Positions 1 to 8,209 are shown, numbered from the stretch's first letter. The stretch is 18,372 nucleotides of DNA from Deltaproteobacteria bacterium (GCA_009668925.1 SBEK01000069.1:1-18372); one strand, 5' to 3'. The notes: a model not told the origin generated them from the letters alone. Numbers and translations are program-made.

Positions 1-1037
1 GGATGTCGCGGGCCGACCAGCTTTCCTTTGCCGCGGCGATCGAAGCGCTGGCCGATGCCGGCCTTTACCCGTTTCCGGAATCCAGGAAAGAGGGCACGGG
101 TGTGGCCATTGGCGGCGGGTCCGGCGGGCTTTTTGAGGCGGAAAGCTTCTATGCGGAACTTCTTAAAAAAGGCGCGAAGCGGGCGAGATTTTCGCGTCTC
201 TCCACGATCTATTGCGCTTCGTCGGCGGACCGCATCGCGTCCAATCTGGGATTTCTGGGTCCCAAGGCCACCTTTATGACGGCGTGCTCGGCGGGGGCAA
301 CGGCGCTGGGGTATGCCCGGGACCTGATTGTAAACGGCCAGGCCGATATCATGTTGGCGGGCGGCGTGGAACCGATGTGCCGGATTACCTATGCCGCCTT
401 TAACGCCCTGAAATCCGTGGACGAGGATGTTTGTCGTCCTTTTGACCGGAATCGCGCCGGGCTATCGCTGGGAGAAGCGGCGGCCATTCTGGTTCTGGAG
501 CCGCTGGAGGCGGCGCTTAACCGCGGGGCAAAAATTTACGGAGAATTTCTGGGATACGGCGTGACGTGTGATTCGTTCCATATGACGTCGCCGGATGAAA
601 AAGCCTCGGGGGCCGTTCGTTCGATGCAGGCGGCCTTGCAAGACAGCGGACTTGCGACTTCCGACGTCGATTACATCAATGCCCACGGAACCGCGACGCC
701 GGTCAATGACATTACGGAAACCAAAGCCATCAAAGAAGTATTCGGCAGGCGGGCTTATGAAATCCCCGTGAGTTCGACGAAATCCATGCATGCCCATACC
801 CTGGGCGCCGCCGGGGCTTTGGAGGGAATCGTGAGTCTGCTGGCGCTTTGCGGGGGCTTCATCCCTCCGACTATCCATTCGCTGGTGCGCGATCCGGAAT
901 GCGATCTGGATTATGTCACGGGGGGCGCCCGCCAGGCCGATCTGCGCGTGGTCCTGTCCAATTCGTTTGCCTTCGGCGGCAACAATACGACCGTCATTTT
1001 CGGCAAATATGAAGGGCGGGGGGCGGTCCATGGATAA
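1..1037 (+). CDS. Beta-ketoacyl-ACP synthase II-type ketosynthase, active subunit (5' partial)
   Basis: Condensing enzyme of the FabF/KS-alpha type, expected to add two-carbon units from malonyl-ACP to a carrier-bound chain in the cytoplasm. The thiolase-fold triad is intact. Counting from the ATG at position 3, the nucleophile is Cys95 in TACSAG, the first His is His228 in NAHGTATP and the second is His265 in STKSMHAHTLGAAG. The usual N-terminal strand with VVVTGLG is missing and only 344 residues are visible, against about 410 for the family. The gene therefore begins upstream, and the ATG at position 3 is probably internal. It overlaps the next gene by 8 bases (ATGGATAA), which suggests translational coupling with the inactive ketosynthase partner. 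That pairing resembles KS/chain-length-factor pairs of aryl polyene and type II polyketide systems. The ketosynthase assignment is firm; the pathway is inferred from neighbours. Confidence 0.93.
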   Translation, partial: MSRADQLSFAAAIEALADAGLYPFPESRKEGTGVAIGGGSGGLFEAESFYAELLKKGAKRARFSRLSTIYCASSADRIASNLGFLGPKATFMTACSAGATALGYARDLIVNGQADIMLAGGVEPMCRITYAAFNALKSVDEDVCRPFDRNRAGLSLGEAAAILVLEPLEAALNRGAKIYGEFLGYGVTCDSFHMTSPDEKASGAVRSMQAALQDSGLATSDVDYINAHGTATPVNDITETKAIKEVFGRRAYEIPVSSTKSMHAHTLGAAGALEGIVSLLALCGGFIPPTIHSLVRDPECDLDYVTGGARQADLRVVLSNSFAFGGNNTTVIFGKYEGRGAVHG

Positions 1038-2280
1038 ATTTCACGGATTGCCGGATCATAAACGCGTTGTGGTGACCGGCCTGGGGCTGGTCACGCCGCT
1101 GGGAACAGGCAAAGAGGAATTCTCGCGAAGACTGTTTGACGGCGATTGCGCAATTGAGCCGGTGCAGGCGTTCGATACACGCGAATACACGTCGCATCTG
1201 GGAGCCCAAGTGCGCGATTTCACGCCCCGTGATTTCATCTCCGTGAAGAACCTGCGGCGGATGGACAAAACATCGCTCATGGCTGCGGCTGCGGCGCGCC
1301 TGGCGCTCGGTGACGCGGGCCTGGCCGTGACGCCGGAGAACCGGGACCGCATTGGAATTCTTCTCGGGACCGCCTTCGGGGCGACGGATGTCACGGTCTC
1401 GTTTGCCGGTACGCTGATCGGCGAAGGACCTGGGGCGGTGAATCCGATCCTGGTGCCCAACACCGTGATGAATGCGCCGGCGGGGCATGCCTCCATTGAG
1501 CTGGGATTCCGCGGCGTCAATACCACGGTCACCCATTTCGCGGTTTCCGCGGAAACCGCGATCGCCTATGCGGTTTCGGAAATCCGCCGCGGCGTAGCGG
1601 ACGCGATGCTGGCCGGAGGCGTCGATATTTTATCCAAATTTTATTATGAGTCTCTGACCCGGTTTCACGGCCTGTCGCCTGCCGACGGCGGCCCCGAAGG
1701 CGCCCGTCCTCTGGACGAGCATCGCAACGGCTACGTTGCCGGGGAGGGCTGCGGGATCACCTGCCTGGAGTCCCTGGCCGGCGCTCGTGCGCGGGGCGCA
1801 AGGATCTATTGTGAGATAACCGGCGCGGGTCTCGGGTCGTCTCCGTCGTCGCCCACTGCCTGGCCGAGCCAGACGGACGGCATTAAACGAACGCTTAAAC
1901 GGGCTTTGCAAAATGCGGATGTCCGGCCCGAGGATATCGCGACCATCATGGCCGCGGCCAACGGCGGGCGGATACTGGATCAGGCGGAAGCCGCGGCTTA
2001 CGGCGAATTTTTTGCCTCCTCGGGGCCCGGGCCGCTCATCACGTCCATTAAAGGCGCGATCGGCGAGAGTTTTTCCGGCGGCGGGATTCGGGCTTGCGCT
2101 CTGGCTTTATCTATGGAAAAAGGATGGCTGCCGCCGACGGTCGGGCTCGCAAGGCCGCTTGGCGAGTTGAATGCGGTTGTGGGCGAAAAAAAAAGAATGA
2201 ACGGGAATCACGCGGTTCTGGCCGGCATTTCGTTCGGCGGAACTTACGCGTACCTGGTTTTTGCGCAGTGCAAAGGTTAA
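1030..2280 (+). CDS. Ketosynthase-like chain length factor, catalytic residues lost
   Basis: A 416-residue ketosynthase fold with a normal N-terminus (VVVTGLGLVTPLG, about residues 13-25). All three catalytic positions are replaced. The nucleophile site reads THFAVSAE, with Ala171 where Cys should be. The HGT site reads AANGG, with Asn311 for His. The KSMxGH site reads KGAIGES, with Glu346 for His. Conserved scaffold pieces such as DAMLAGGVD (about 191-199) and GISFGGTYAYLVF near the end remain, so this is not a decaying pseudogene. Inactive partners of this kind (KS-beta or chain length factor) form heterodimers with the active ketosynthase and shape the tunnel that limits product length; the APE system has such a pair. 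The preceding gene is the obvious partner. The start at 1030 is chosen because it begins just before VVVTGLG and overlaps the previous stop; a longer open frame to 913 would run back through the upstream gene. Confidence 0.9.
   Translation: MDKFHGLPDHKRVVVTGLGLVTPLGTGKEEFSRRLFDGDCAIEPVQAFDTREYTSHLGAQVRDFTPRDFISVKNLRRMDKTSLMAAAAARLALGDAGLAVTPENRDRIGILLGTAFGATDVTVSFAGTLIGEGPGAVNPILVPNTVMNAPAGHASIELGFRGVNTTVTHFAVSAETAIAYAVSEIRRGVADAMLAGGVDILSKFYYESLTRFHGLSPADGGPEGARPLDEHRNGYVAGEGCGITCLESLAGARARGARIYCEITGAGLGSSPSSPTAWPSQTDGIKRTLKRALQNADVRPEDIATIMAAANGGRILDQAEAAAYGEFFASSGPGPLITSIKGAIGESFSGGGIRACALALSMEKGWLPPTVGLARPLGELNAVVGEKKRMNGNHAVLAGISFGGTYAYLVFAQCKG
1538..1561. repeat. 24-bp perfect palindrome at the dead active site
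   Basis: The bases from 1538 to 1561 equal their own reverse complement. The core is GGTTTCCGCGGAAACC with CG-rich arms. The palindrome covers codons 170-177 of the chain length factor, exactly where the catalytic cysteine motif would be. A coding constraint could produce it by chance. I see no second copy in the window. Confidence 0.85.
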
Positions 2281-2292
2281 AGGGGAACCATC

Positions 2293-3816
2293 TTGAATAT
2301 CGGGGAATGGATCACGAAGCGGGCGATCATCGCGCCCGATAAGCCGTTTTTGACGGAAAAAAGCAAGACCTTCACCAACCGGCAGTTTAACCGGCGGGTG
2401 AACAGAACGGCCCATGCGCTGGCTCATCTCGGGTTGGTGAAAGGCATGCGCCTGGCCGTTTTAATGTCGAATTGCAGCGAGTTTCTGGAAATATTCTTCG
2501 CCTGCGCCAAGACCGGCATCATTCTGGTGCCGCTCAACTTCCGTCTGGCCGTACCCGAACTGTTATATATCCTCAGCGACAGTGATCCCCAACTCCTCAT
2601 CTATTCATCCGAATTCACGGCCAAGATTCGCGAAATCAAGGCGGCGGGTGCCGCCGTGCAGCGTTTTTACCGGCTCGGGGAAACCGCGGGCGACGGAGAT
2701 CCGGATTTTTCGGCTTACGCCGATCGGTTTGAGGCGCTGGAGCCCGTTGAAATTCCGGGCGTTGATTTGCCCGATCCCCTGTTTATCATGTATACGTCAG
2801 GCACGACGGGCGATCCGAAAGGTGCGGTCCTGACCCATCAGAATATTCTGTTCGGCGCGATTCATTCCCTTCTGGGGTACGGGGTGGACCGGTCGTACAA
2901 GTCGCTGGTTGTCGCTCCCCTGTTTCACATCGGTGCGCTGGCGGCGTCCGTGACGCCGATCGTCTACGCGGGCGGCTCGCTGGTGATCAGCAGCTTTTAC
3001 AATGCATCCGAAACGCTGAAAACGATCTGCCGGGAAAAAATCAATTATATGTTTGCCGTACCGGTGATGTATCAAATGATTGCGGATACACCGGAGTGGC
3101 CCGATGCCGATTTGTCGCACGTCCATTTTTTTATTTCCGGCGGCGCGCCGATTCCTCTGCCGGTGATCCGGAAATACCAGGAAGAAAAAGGCGTGGGGTT
3201 TGTCCAGGGCTATGCGCTCACGGAGACGGGAAGGCTCACCTCGCTCGATCTGGAAGATTCCATCCGCAAAGCGGGCTCGGTCGGCAAGGAAGTGTTCCAC
3301 ATCAATTTGCGCATCGTGGACGATCACGGCCGGGATATCCACTCGACCGATCCGGGAGAAATTCTTGTTTGCGGACCGAATGTATTTTCCGGTTACTGGA
3401 ATAAAGAAGCGGCGACCCGGGCCGTCTTCAGGGACGGCTGGTTTTGCACCGGCGACATGGGGCGCCGCGACGAAGACGGTTTCGTTTATATCGTGGGACG
3501 GAAAGTGGAGATGATCATTTCGTCCGGGGAAAATATTTATCCGGCGGAAGTGGAGCGGGCGATCCAGTCCGTGCCCGGGGTCAAGGAAGCGGCCGTTGTC
3601 GGAATGCCCGATCCGAAGAGAGGCGAGGTCGTTGCCGCCTTTGTCATCCTGAAACAAGGCGGCATCGTTTCCGAGGCCGATATCTTAAGCGCGCTTGCGG
3701 GCAAGATCGCCCACTACAAGATTCCGAAGAACATCTTTTTTGTCGAGGAATTTCCGCGCAATCAAAGCGGCAAGGTTCTGAAGCGCATTTTGAAAAAACG
3801 GATGGAAGATCAATAA
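2293..3816 (+). CDS. Adenylate-forming acyl/aryl ligase (ANL superfamily)
   Basis: A 507-residue class I adenylate-forming enzyme that should activate a carboxylic acid with ATP and load it onto CoA or an acyl carrier protein. Motifs in order: P-loop-like YTSGTTGDPKG at 167-177; FHIGAL at 211-216; GYALTETG at 306-313; TGD with ATP-ribose-binding Asp388; SGENIYPAEVE at 411-421; and the C-terminal catalytic lysine in NQSGK at Lys494. The length is normal. The TTG at 2293 is used as start because AGGGGA lies about 8 bases upstream, the next Met is residue 52, and the frame then starts with a typical N-terminus. It lies 12 bases after the ketosynthase pair and overlaps the acyl-CoA dehydrogenase by one base. 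In APE clusters the equivalent ligase loads the ammonia-lyase product as polyketide starter. The substrate cannot be read from sequence, and a fatty acid is the alternative. Confidence 0.9.
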   Translation: MNIGEWITKRAIIAPDKPFLTEKSKTFTNRQFNRRVNRTAHALAHLGLVKGMRLAVLMSNCSEFLEIFFACAKTGIILVPLNFRLAVPELLYILSDSDPQLLIYSSEFTAKIREIKAAGAAVQRFYRLGETAGDGDPDFSAYADRFEALEPVEIPGVDLPDPLFIMYTSGTTGDPKGAVLTHQNILFGAIHSLLGYGVDRSYKSLVVAPLFHIGALAASVTPIVYAGGSLVISSFYNASETLKTICREKINYMFAVPVMYQMIADTPEWPDADLSHVHFFISGGAPIPLPVIRKYQEEKGVGFVQGYALTETGRLTSLDLEDSIRKAGSVGKEVFHINLRIVDDHGRDIHSTDPGEILVCGPNVFSGYWNKEAATRAVFRDGWFCTGDMGRRDEDGFVYIVGRKVEMIISSGENIYPAEVERAIQSVPGVKEAAVVGMPDPKRGEVVAAFVILKQGGIVSEADILSALAGKIAHYKIPKNIFFVEEFPRNQSGKVLKRILKKRMEDQ

Positions 3817-4958
3817 TGGATATCATTCCCTACACCGACGAACATCGCATTTTCCGGGAATCTTTCCGCCGGTTTCTGGAAAAGGAAATCATCCCCCATG
3901 TGGAGGCGTGGGAGGAAGACGGCATCGTGCCCCGCTGGGCCTGGAAGAAACTGGGCGAGCAGGGTTTCTTGTCCACATCCGTGCCGCCCGAATACGGCGG
4001 ACAGGGGGCGGACTTTCTGTACTCGGCGATTCTGATTGAAGAGATGGCCAGGGCCAATTTTTACGGCCTTTCCGCGCGCCTGCACGGCGACGTCGCCGCC
4101 CCTTACCTCGTGCAGCTCGCCACCCACGAGCAAAAGAAAAAATATCTGCCCCGGTGCGTGAGCGGCGATCTGATCATGGCGATCGCCATGAGTGAGCCGG
4201 CGGCGGGAAGCGACCTGGCGGGTCTCAAGACGACGGCTGTCGCAGACGGGGATTCGTTTGTGCTCAACGGACAGAAAACGTTCATCTCCAACGGCATTAA
4301 TTGCGATCTGGTCATTGTGGCCGCCCGGGACCCCGGGGAGACGAATCCGCATGCCGCCGTGGATCTGTTTCTGGTGGAAGCGGGAACACCGGGCTTTGAA
4401 AAAGGAAAGCGGCTCGATAAAATCGGCTGGCGCTCTCAGGACACAGCGGAGCTTTTTTTTGCCGACTGCCGGATCCCGAAGGAAAACCGCCTCGGGAAAA
4501 AAGGGTCGGGCTTTAAGAACCTGATGACCAATCTCCAGCAGGAGCGTCTGATCTGCACCATCGGCGCGCAGACGGCCGCCGAATTCATGCTCGCGGAAAC
4601 GATCCGCTACTGCAAGGAGCGCGAGGTATTCGGAAAAAAACTGACCCAGTTTCAAAACACGCAGTTTACACTCGCCGAAATGGCGGCGGAAGTTAAAATC
4701 GGCCGGACCTTTATGGACAAAATGATTGTGGAGCACTGGCAGAAGAACGCGGTGGCCACGGAAGTCTCCATGGCGAAGTTCTGGATTACGGAAATGGCCT
4801 GGAAGGTCGCCGACCGATGCCTGCAGCTCTTCGGCGGCTACGGCTACTGCGAGGAGTATCCGATTGCCCGCGCCTGGCGCGACATCCGGGTCACGCGCAT
4901 TCTGGCCGGCTCCAATGAAATCATGAAACAGATTATCGCCCGGGCGATTACGAAATAA
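3816..4958 (+). CDS. Acyl-CoA dehydrogenase
   Basis: A 380-residue FAD-dependent acyl-CoA dehydrogenase, expected to introduce or act at an alpha,beta double bond of an acyl thioester. Visible family motifs are AMSEPAAGSD (about 124-133), NGQKTFISNG (151-160), REVFGKKL (269-276), QLFGGYGYCEEYP (337-349) and a C-terminal RILAGSNEIMKQIIAR. In short- and medium-chain enzymes the catalytic Glu sits in YEGT near the C-terminus; here that spot is LAGS (Ala364). A glutamate is present in helix G (LQQERL, Glu243), the position used by isovaleryl- and long-chain-type enzymes, so the protein is probably active. The start at 3816 overlaps the ligase stop (TAATG); a longer open frame from 3444 would overlap the ligase C-terminus. 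The tight coupling suggests that it works on the acyl product of that ligase. This enzyme is not a usual part of APE clusters. Confidence 0.92.
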   Translation: MDIIPYTDEHRIFRESFRRFLEKEIIPHVEAWEEDGIVPRWAWKKLGEQGFLSTSVPPEYGGQGADFLYSAILIEEMARANFYGLSARLHGDVAAPYLVQLATHEQKKKYLPRCVSGDLIMAIAMSEPAAGSDLAGLKTTAVADGDSFVLNGQKTFISNGINCDLVIVAARDPGETNPHAAVDLFLVEAGTPGFEKGKRLDKIGWRSQDTAELFFADCRIPKENRLGKKGSGFKNLMTNLQQERLICTIGAQTAAEFMLAETIRYCKEREVFGKKLTQFQNTQFTLAEMAAEVKIGRTFMDKMIVEHWQKNAVATEVSMAKFWITEMAWKVADRCLQLFGGYGYCEEYPIARAWRDIRVTRILAGSNEIMKQIIARAITK

Positions 4959-4982
4959 CGATAAAGCAAAAAAAGAGGACCT

Positions 4983-6212
4983 ATGAAATTATTGTTGATC
5001 TACCCGAAATGGGAAAAGCTGGATCGCCAGACGCGCTTCACCCTGCCGCCGCACGGACCGGTCGTGATGGCCGCGGCCCTGCCCGAGGATGTGGAGGTGC
5101 AATTCATCGACGAAAATGTCGAGCCCATCGATTTTGACGCCGCCGTCGACGTGGTGGGCGTCTCGATGATGCTGACCGCGCAGATCAAACGCGGCTGGGA
5201 AATTGCCGACGCCTTCCGCGCCCGTGGCGTGAAAGTTATCATGGGCGGCATATCTACCATGCTGCACGCCGAGGAATGCGAACACCATGCCGACGCCGTC
5301 TTTATGGGCGAAGCCGAAGGCCGGATGGAACAGGTTTTCGCGGACTTTAAAGCCGGTAAGCTGCAAAAGGTTTACAACTTCATGGAAGATCAGCCGCCGA
5401 TTGCCAGCGTGGGCACGGCCCGGCGCAGCATCCTGAACCGCGAGATGTACAACTACCGGGGTGTCCAGATGGTCGATCTGGTGCACGCCTCGCGCGGATG
5501 CCGCTTCAATTGCTACCCGTGTGCCGTCCGGTTTCTGGGGGGCCGCAAATTCCGCCCCCGTCCCTACGATAAGGTGGTTGAAGAAATGGCGTCCATCGAC
5601 AACAACCGCCTGTTTATCGTGGACAACTCTCTCGCGCAGGACAAGGACTGGGAAATCGGGCTGTTCAAGGAGATGATTCCGCTCAAAAAGAAATGGTGCA
5701 GCCATCCCATTGAAGATGACGACCAGGTGCTGGATCTGGCGGCGCAGGCCGGTGCGTGGTTCATCTATCAGGCGATCTTTGATTCTTCGGATCATATCCG
5801 CGACCGCATCAAACGGTATCATGATCACGGCATCGGCGTGGAGGGCAGCATCCTTTTGGGCCTGGATTATCATACCGAGGACTATATCAAGCGTCTGGTG
5901 GACTTCCTCCTCGAGATCGAACTGGATATGGCGGAATTCACGGTGCTCACGCCTTTTCCCCATACGCGGACCTACGACGACATGCAGAGCGCCGGCCGCA
6001 TCATCTCCCGCGACTGGAATGATTACACCTGCGGCAAGGTGGTTATTCAGCCCAAGCTGATGTCGCCCGAAAAGCTTCAGGAGATGTATTATTACTGCTG
6101 GGACAAATTCTACGAGGAAGAGCCCGCGAACTACAAGATGTTCAAGCTGCTCAAGCGTGTGATGGATAAGGAAAAAGCGGACGGAACGTTCAAGGCCCGC
6201 AGACGCGGGTAA
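4983..6212 (+). CDS. B12-binding-domain radical SAM protein
   Basis: A 409-residue protein with two domains. Residues 1 to about 125 resemble the cobalamin-binding Rossmann domain found before radical SAM cores (KLLLIYP start, LPPHGPVVMAA at 21-31, VVGVSMM, VKVIMGG, and ADAVFMGEAEG at 104-113). Like most class B enzymes it lacks the DxHxxG of classical B12 proteins. The radical SAM core follows with the [4Fe-4S]-binding CX3CX2C in GCRFNCYPC (Cys173, Cys177, Cys180). Further family-like segments are SILLGLDYHTED and EFTVLTPFPHTRTYD. Relatives methylate unactivated carbons or carry out cyclisations and rearrangements (the BchE/cobalamin-dependent methyltransferase group). The reaction here is unknown; modification of the aryl or acyl chain made by the neighbours is an inference. 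GAGGA precedes the ATG. A 24-base gap separates it from the dehydrogenase and 33 bases from the lyase. Confidence 0.9.
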   Translation: MKLLLIYPKWEKLDRQTRFTLPPHGPVVMAAALPEDVEVQFIDENVEPIDFDAAVDVVGVSMMLTAQIKRGWEIADAFRARGVKVIMGGISTMLHAEECEHHADAVFMGEAEGRMEQVFADFKAGKLQKVYNFMEDQPPIASVGTARRSILNREMYNYRGVQMVDLVHASRGCRFNCYPCAVRFLGGRKFRPRPYDKVVEEMASIDNNRLFIVDNSLAQDKDWEIGLFKEMIPLKKKWCSHPIEDDDQVLDLAAQAGAWFIYQAIFDSSDHIRDRIKRYHDHGIGVEGSILLGLDYHTEDYIKRLVDFLLEIELDMAEFTVLTPFPHTRTYDDMQSAGRIISRDWNDYTCGKVVIQPKLMSPEKLQEMYYYCWDKFYEEEPANYKMFKLLKRVMDKEKADGTFKARRRG

Positions 6213-6245
6213 ATCGTTGCCCGGCGAAAGGAGCTCAAAAAACCG

Positions 6246-7796
6246 ATGAAGGCGAGTGACAGGAAGGCGGCCGTGGTGATTGACGGCCGCTATGTCAGTT
6301 TGGAGGCCATTGTGGCTGTGGCCAGAGACGGCCTGCCGGTTTCCGTCGGCGCATCCCGGGTGTTTGAAAAGCGGATGGGCCGGACCCAAAAGGCGCTTAT
6401 GGAGGCGATGCGGAAGGGCGTCGCCGTGTACGGCGTCAACACGGGTTACGGCAAATCCTGCGGCAACCGGATCAGCATGAAAACGGCCTTGAAAAACGGC
6501 GTCAATATTTTCCGGTTCCACGGCTGCGGCACCGGGGATCCGATCGGTATCGAAGAAACAAGGGCCGCCATGCTGGCCCGGATGATTTGTCTGGCGCGAG
6601 GCTATTCCGGCGTCTCGATCGGGCTGCTTCGGCAAATGGCGGACTTTTTAAACGCCGGAATTACCCCCGTGGTGCCCGCGGAGGGTTCCGTCGGCGCCTC
6701 CGGCGATCTGACGCCCATGTCCTACATCGGCGCGGCGCTGGCCGGCGAACGCGATGTGTTTTATGAAGACGACATCATGCCGGCGGCGGCCGCGATGAAG
6801 AAAGCCGGCATCAAACCTTATCACTACCTCCCGAAAGAGCCGCTCTCCATGGTCAACGGCACCACGACCATGACCGGAATCGCGGCGCTTAATGCCGAGC
6901 GGGCCGCTCGACTTCTGGATGCAGCGATTTATGCAACCGCGCTCTCGGTTCATGCGATGAAAGGAAACGCCCATCACTATCATCCGGTGATTTCACAAGC
7001 CAAACCGTTTCCGGGTCAGGTCCATGTGGCGAAGAAGATATCCCGGCTGCTTGCCGCCCGGAAATCCGCCCGCAAACTTGAAGACGATGCGCTCGAAACC
7101 CTGCAGGATCCTTACTCGCTTCGGTGCGCGCCGCAGGTGCTGGGCGTGCTTTCCGATGCGCTTATCTGGATCAGACAGTGGGTGGAAATCGAAGCCAATT
7201 CATCGAACGACAATCCGATATTCGATCCCGAGACGGGCCAGGTGCTGATGGGCGGAAATTTTTACGGCGGCCACATCGCCTTCGCCATGGACGGGTTGAA
7301 AGCGGCTCTGGCCTCGGCTGCGGATATGTGCGACCGCCAAATGATGCTGCTGGTCAATCCCAATCTCAATCGCGGACTGCCGGGAGACCTCGTGCGGCCG
7401 GACGGCGGCGACGGGCTCTATCACGGCTTCAAGGCGATGTCGATTTCATCGTCGGCGCTGGCCGCCGAAGCGCTCAAAGCGACGATGCCGGCCGCGTCTT
7501 TCTCGCGCTCGACGGAGTCCCACAACCAGGACAAGGTCAGCATGGGCACGATTGCGGCGAGGGATTGCGAAAGGGTCTGCACGCTCGCGGAGCGGGTGGT
7601 GGCCATCCACCTGCTGGCGGCGGCGCAGGCGTGTGATATCCGGCAGAACATCGGGGTGCGTCCGCTTCTGGCGAAGACTTTGCACAATATCCGGCAGGTC
7701 AGTGATCCTGTCCTTTCCGACCGGCCGCTCGACGAGGATATCGAAAGAATGAGCGTGGCGATTCGCTACACCGATCTTTTCAGAGGGAAACCATGA
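6246..7796 (+). CDS. Aromatic amino acid / histidine ammonia-lyase (MIO enzyme)
   Basis: A 516-residue HAL/PAL/TAL family lyase that removes ammonia from an aromatic amino acid to give an arylacrylate. The self-forming MIO electrophile comes from Ala151-Ser152-Gly153 in SVGASGDLTPMSY. Other catalytic motifs are YGVNTGYG with Tyr62, QDPYSLR (287-293), NSSNDNP (318-324) and HNQDKVSMGT (426-435). The substrate pocket is mixed. The selectivity pair is Phe91-His92 (FRFHGCGTG), against Ser-His in HAL, Phe-Leu in PAL and His-Leu in bacterial TAL. The position of the HAL-specific glutamate in NQEDHVSM appears to be Gln428, as in PAL/TAL. No other hut gene is present. Together with the ligase and ketosynthase pair, this favours making a cinnamate- or coumarate-like starter over histidine catabolism. 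AAAGGAG lies about 13 bases before the ATG. The stop overlaps the thioesterase start (ATGA). Confidence 0.93.
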   Translation: MKASDRKAAVVIDGRYVSLEAIVAVARDGLPVSVGASRVFEKRMGRTQKALMEAMRKGVAVYGVNTGYGKSCGNRISMKTALKNGVNIFRFHGCGTGDPIGIEETRAAMLARMICLARGYSGVSIGLLRQMADFLNAGITPVVPAEGSVGASGDLTPMSYIGAALAGERDVFYEDDIMPAAAAMKKAGIKPYHYLPKEPLSMVNGTTTMTGIAALNAERAARLLDAAIYATALSVHAMKGNAHHYHPVISQAKPFPGQVHVAKKISRLLAARKSARKLEDDALETLQDPYSLRCAPQVLGVLSDALIWIRQWVEIEANSSNDNPIFDPETGQVLMGGNFYGGHIAFAMDGLKAALASAADMCDRQMMLLVNPNLNRGLPGDLVRPDGGDGLYHGFKAMSISSSALAAEALKATMPAASFSRSTESHNQDKVSMGTIAARDCERVCTLAERVVAIHLLAAAQACDIRQNIGVRPLLAKTLHNIRQVSDPVLSDRPLDEDIERMSVAIRYTDLFRGKP

Positions 7797-8209
7797 GCCC
7801 CGAAAAAAAGAGCTTCGAAGTGGAAATCAGCGTGCCTTTTTTTGATCTCGATCCCATGCAGATCGTCTGGCACGGCAATTATCTTAATTACTTTGAGCTG
7901 GCGCGGGCGGCGCTTTTTGAACACTACGGCGTCGATCTCTATTCGTACTATGATCGGGAAAGAATCATTTTTCCGATTATCCGGACATCGACCAAACATA
8001 TTTTGCCGCTCAGGCACCGCGACCGCGTCATCTGCAAGGCGACTCTGGTCGACGCCAATATCAAACTCACCGTGGATTTTGAAATCCGCAAGGCTGCGGA
8101 CGGCGTCGTGTGCACACGGGGCCGCACGGAACAGGTCGCGGTGAAAACGCCGGAAATGGAAACGCTGTTTTCCATTCCCGAGAACATCCGTCAATTACTG
8201 GGATACTAA
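7793..8209 (+). CDS. Hot-dog fold acyl-CoA/ACP thioesterase (4HBT/YbgC-FadM type)
   Basis: A 138-residue single hot-dog domain. The N-terminal signature FFDLDPMQIVWHGNYLNYFE (about 16-35) matches the D-x-(M/G)-x-V-x-H-x-x-Y helix of the 4-hydroxybenzoyl-CoA thioesterase/YbgC group, with Asp20 as probable catalytic acid and His27-Gly28-Asn29-Tyr30 following. Such enzymes hydrolyse acyl or aroyl thioesters from CoA or ACP. The gene overlaps the ammonia-lyase by 4 bases and abuts the next gene with no spacer, so all three are probably translationally coupled. A thioesterase is a standard APE cluster component, where it may release chains or edit wrong starters. The substrate is not deducible from sequence. 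Confidence 0.88.
   Translation: MSPEKKSFEVEISVPFFDLDPMQIVWHGNYLNYFELARAALFEHYGVDLYSYYDRERIIFPIIRTSTKHILPLRHRDRVICKATLVDANIKLTVDFEIRKAADGVVCTRGRTEQVAVKTPEMETLFSIPENIRQLLGY

Noticed and set aside
3444..3815. N-terminal extension of the acyl-CoA dehydrogenase
   Set aside because: The extra residues are out-of-frame translation of the ligase C-terminal domain; the family N-terminus begins at the ATG at 3816.
4989..6635. 548-codon open frame on the - strand
   Set aside because: It lies antisense over the radical SAM gene and the start of the lyase, has no recognisable domain, and is what GC-biased third positions produce opposite real genes.
6246..7796. Histidine utilisation (hutH) for the ammonia-lyase
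   Set aside because: No hutU, hutI or hutG neighbours, the HAL glutamate appears to be Gln, and the gene is packed between lipid biosynthesis genes. The amidohydrolase at 14874 resembles imidazolonepropionase only at superfamily level and is exported.
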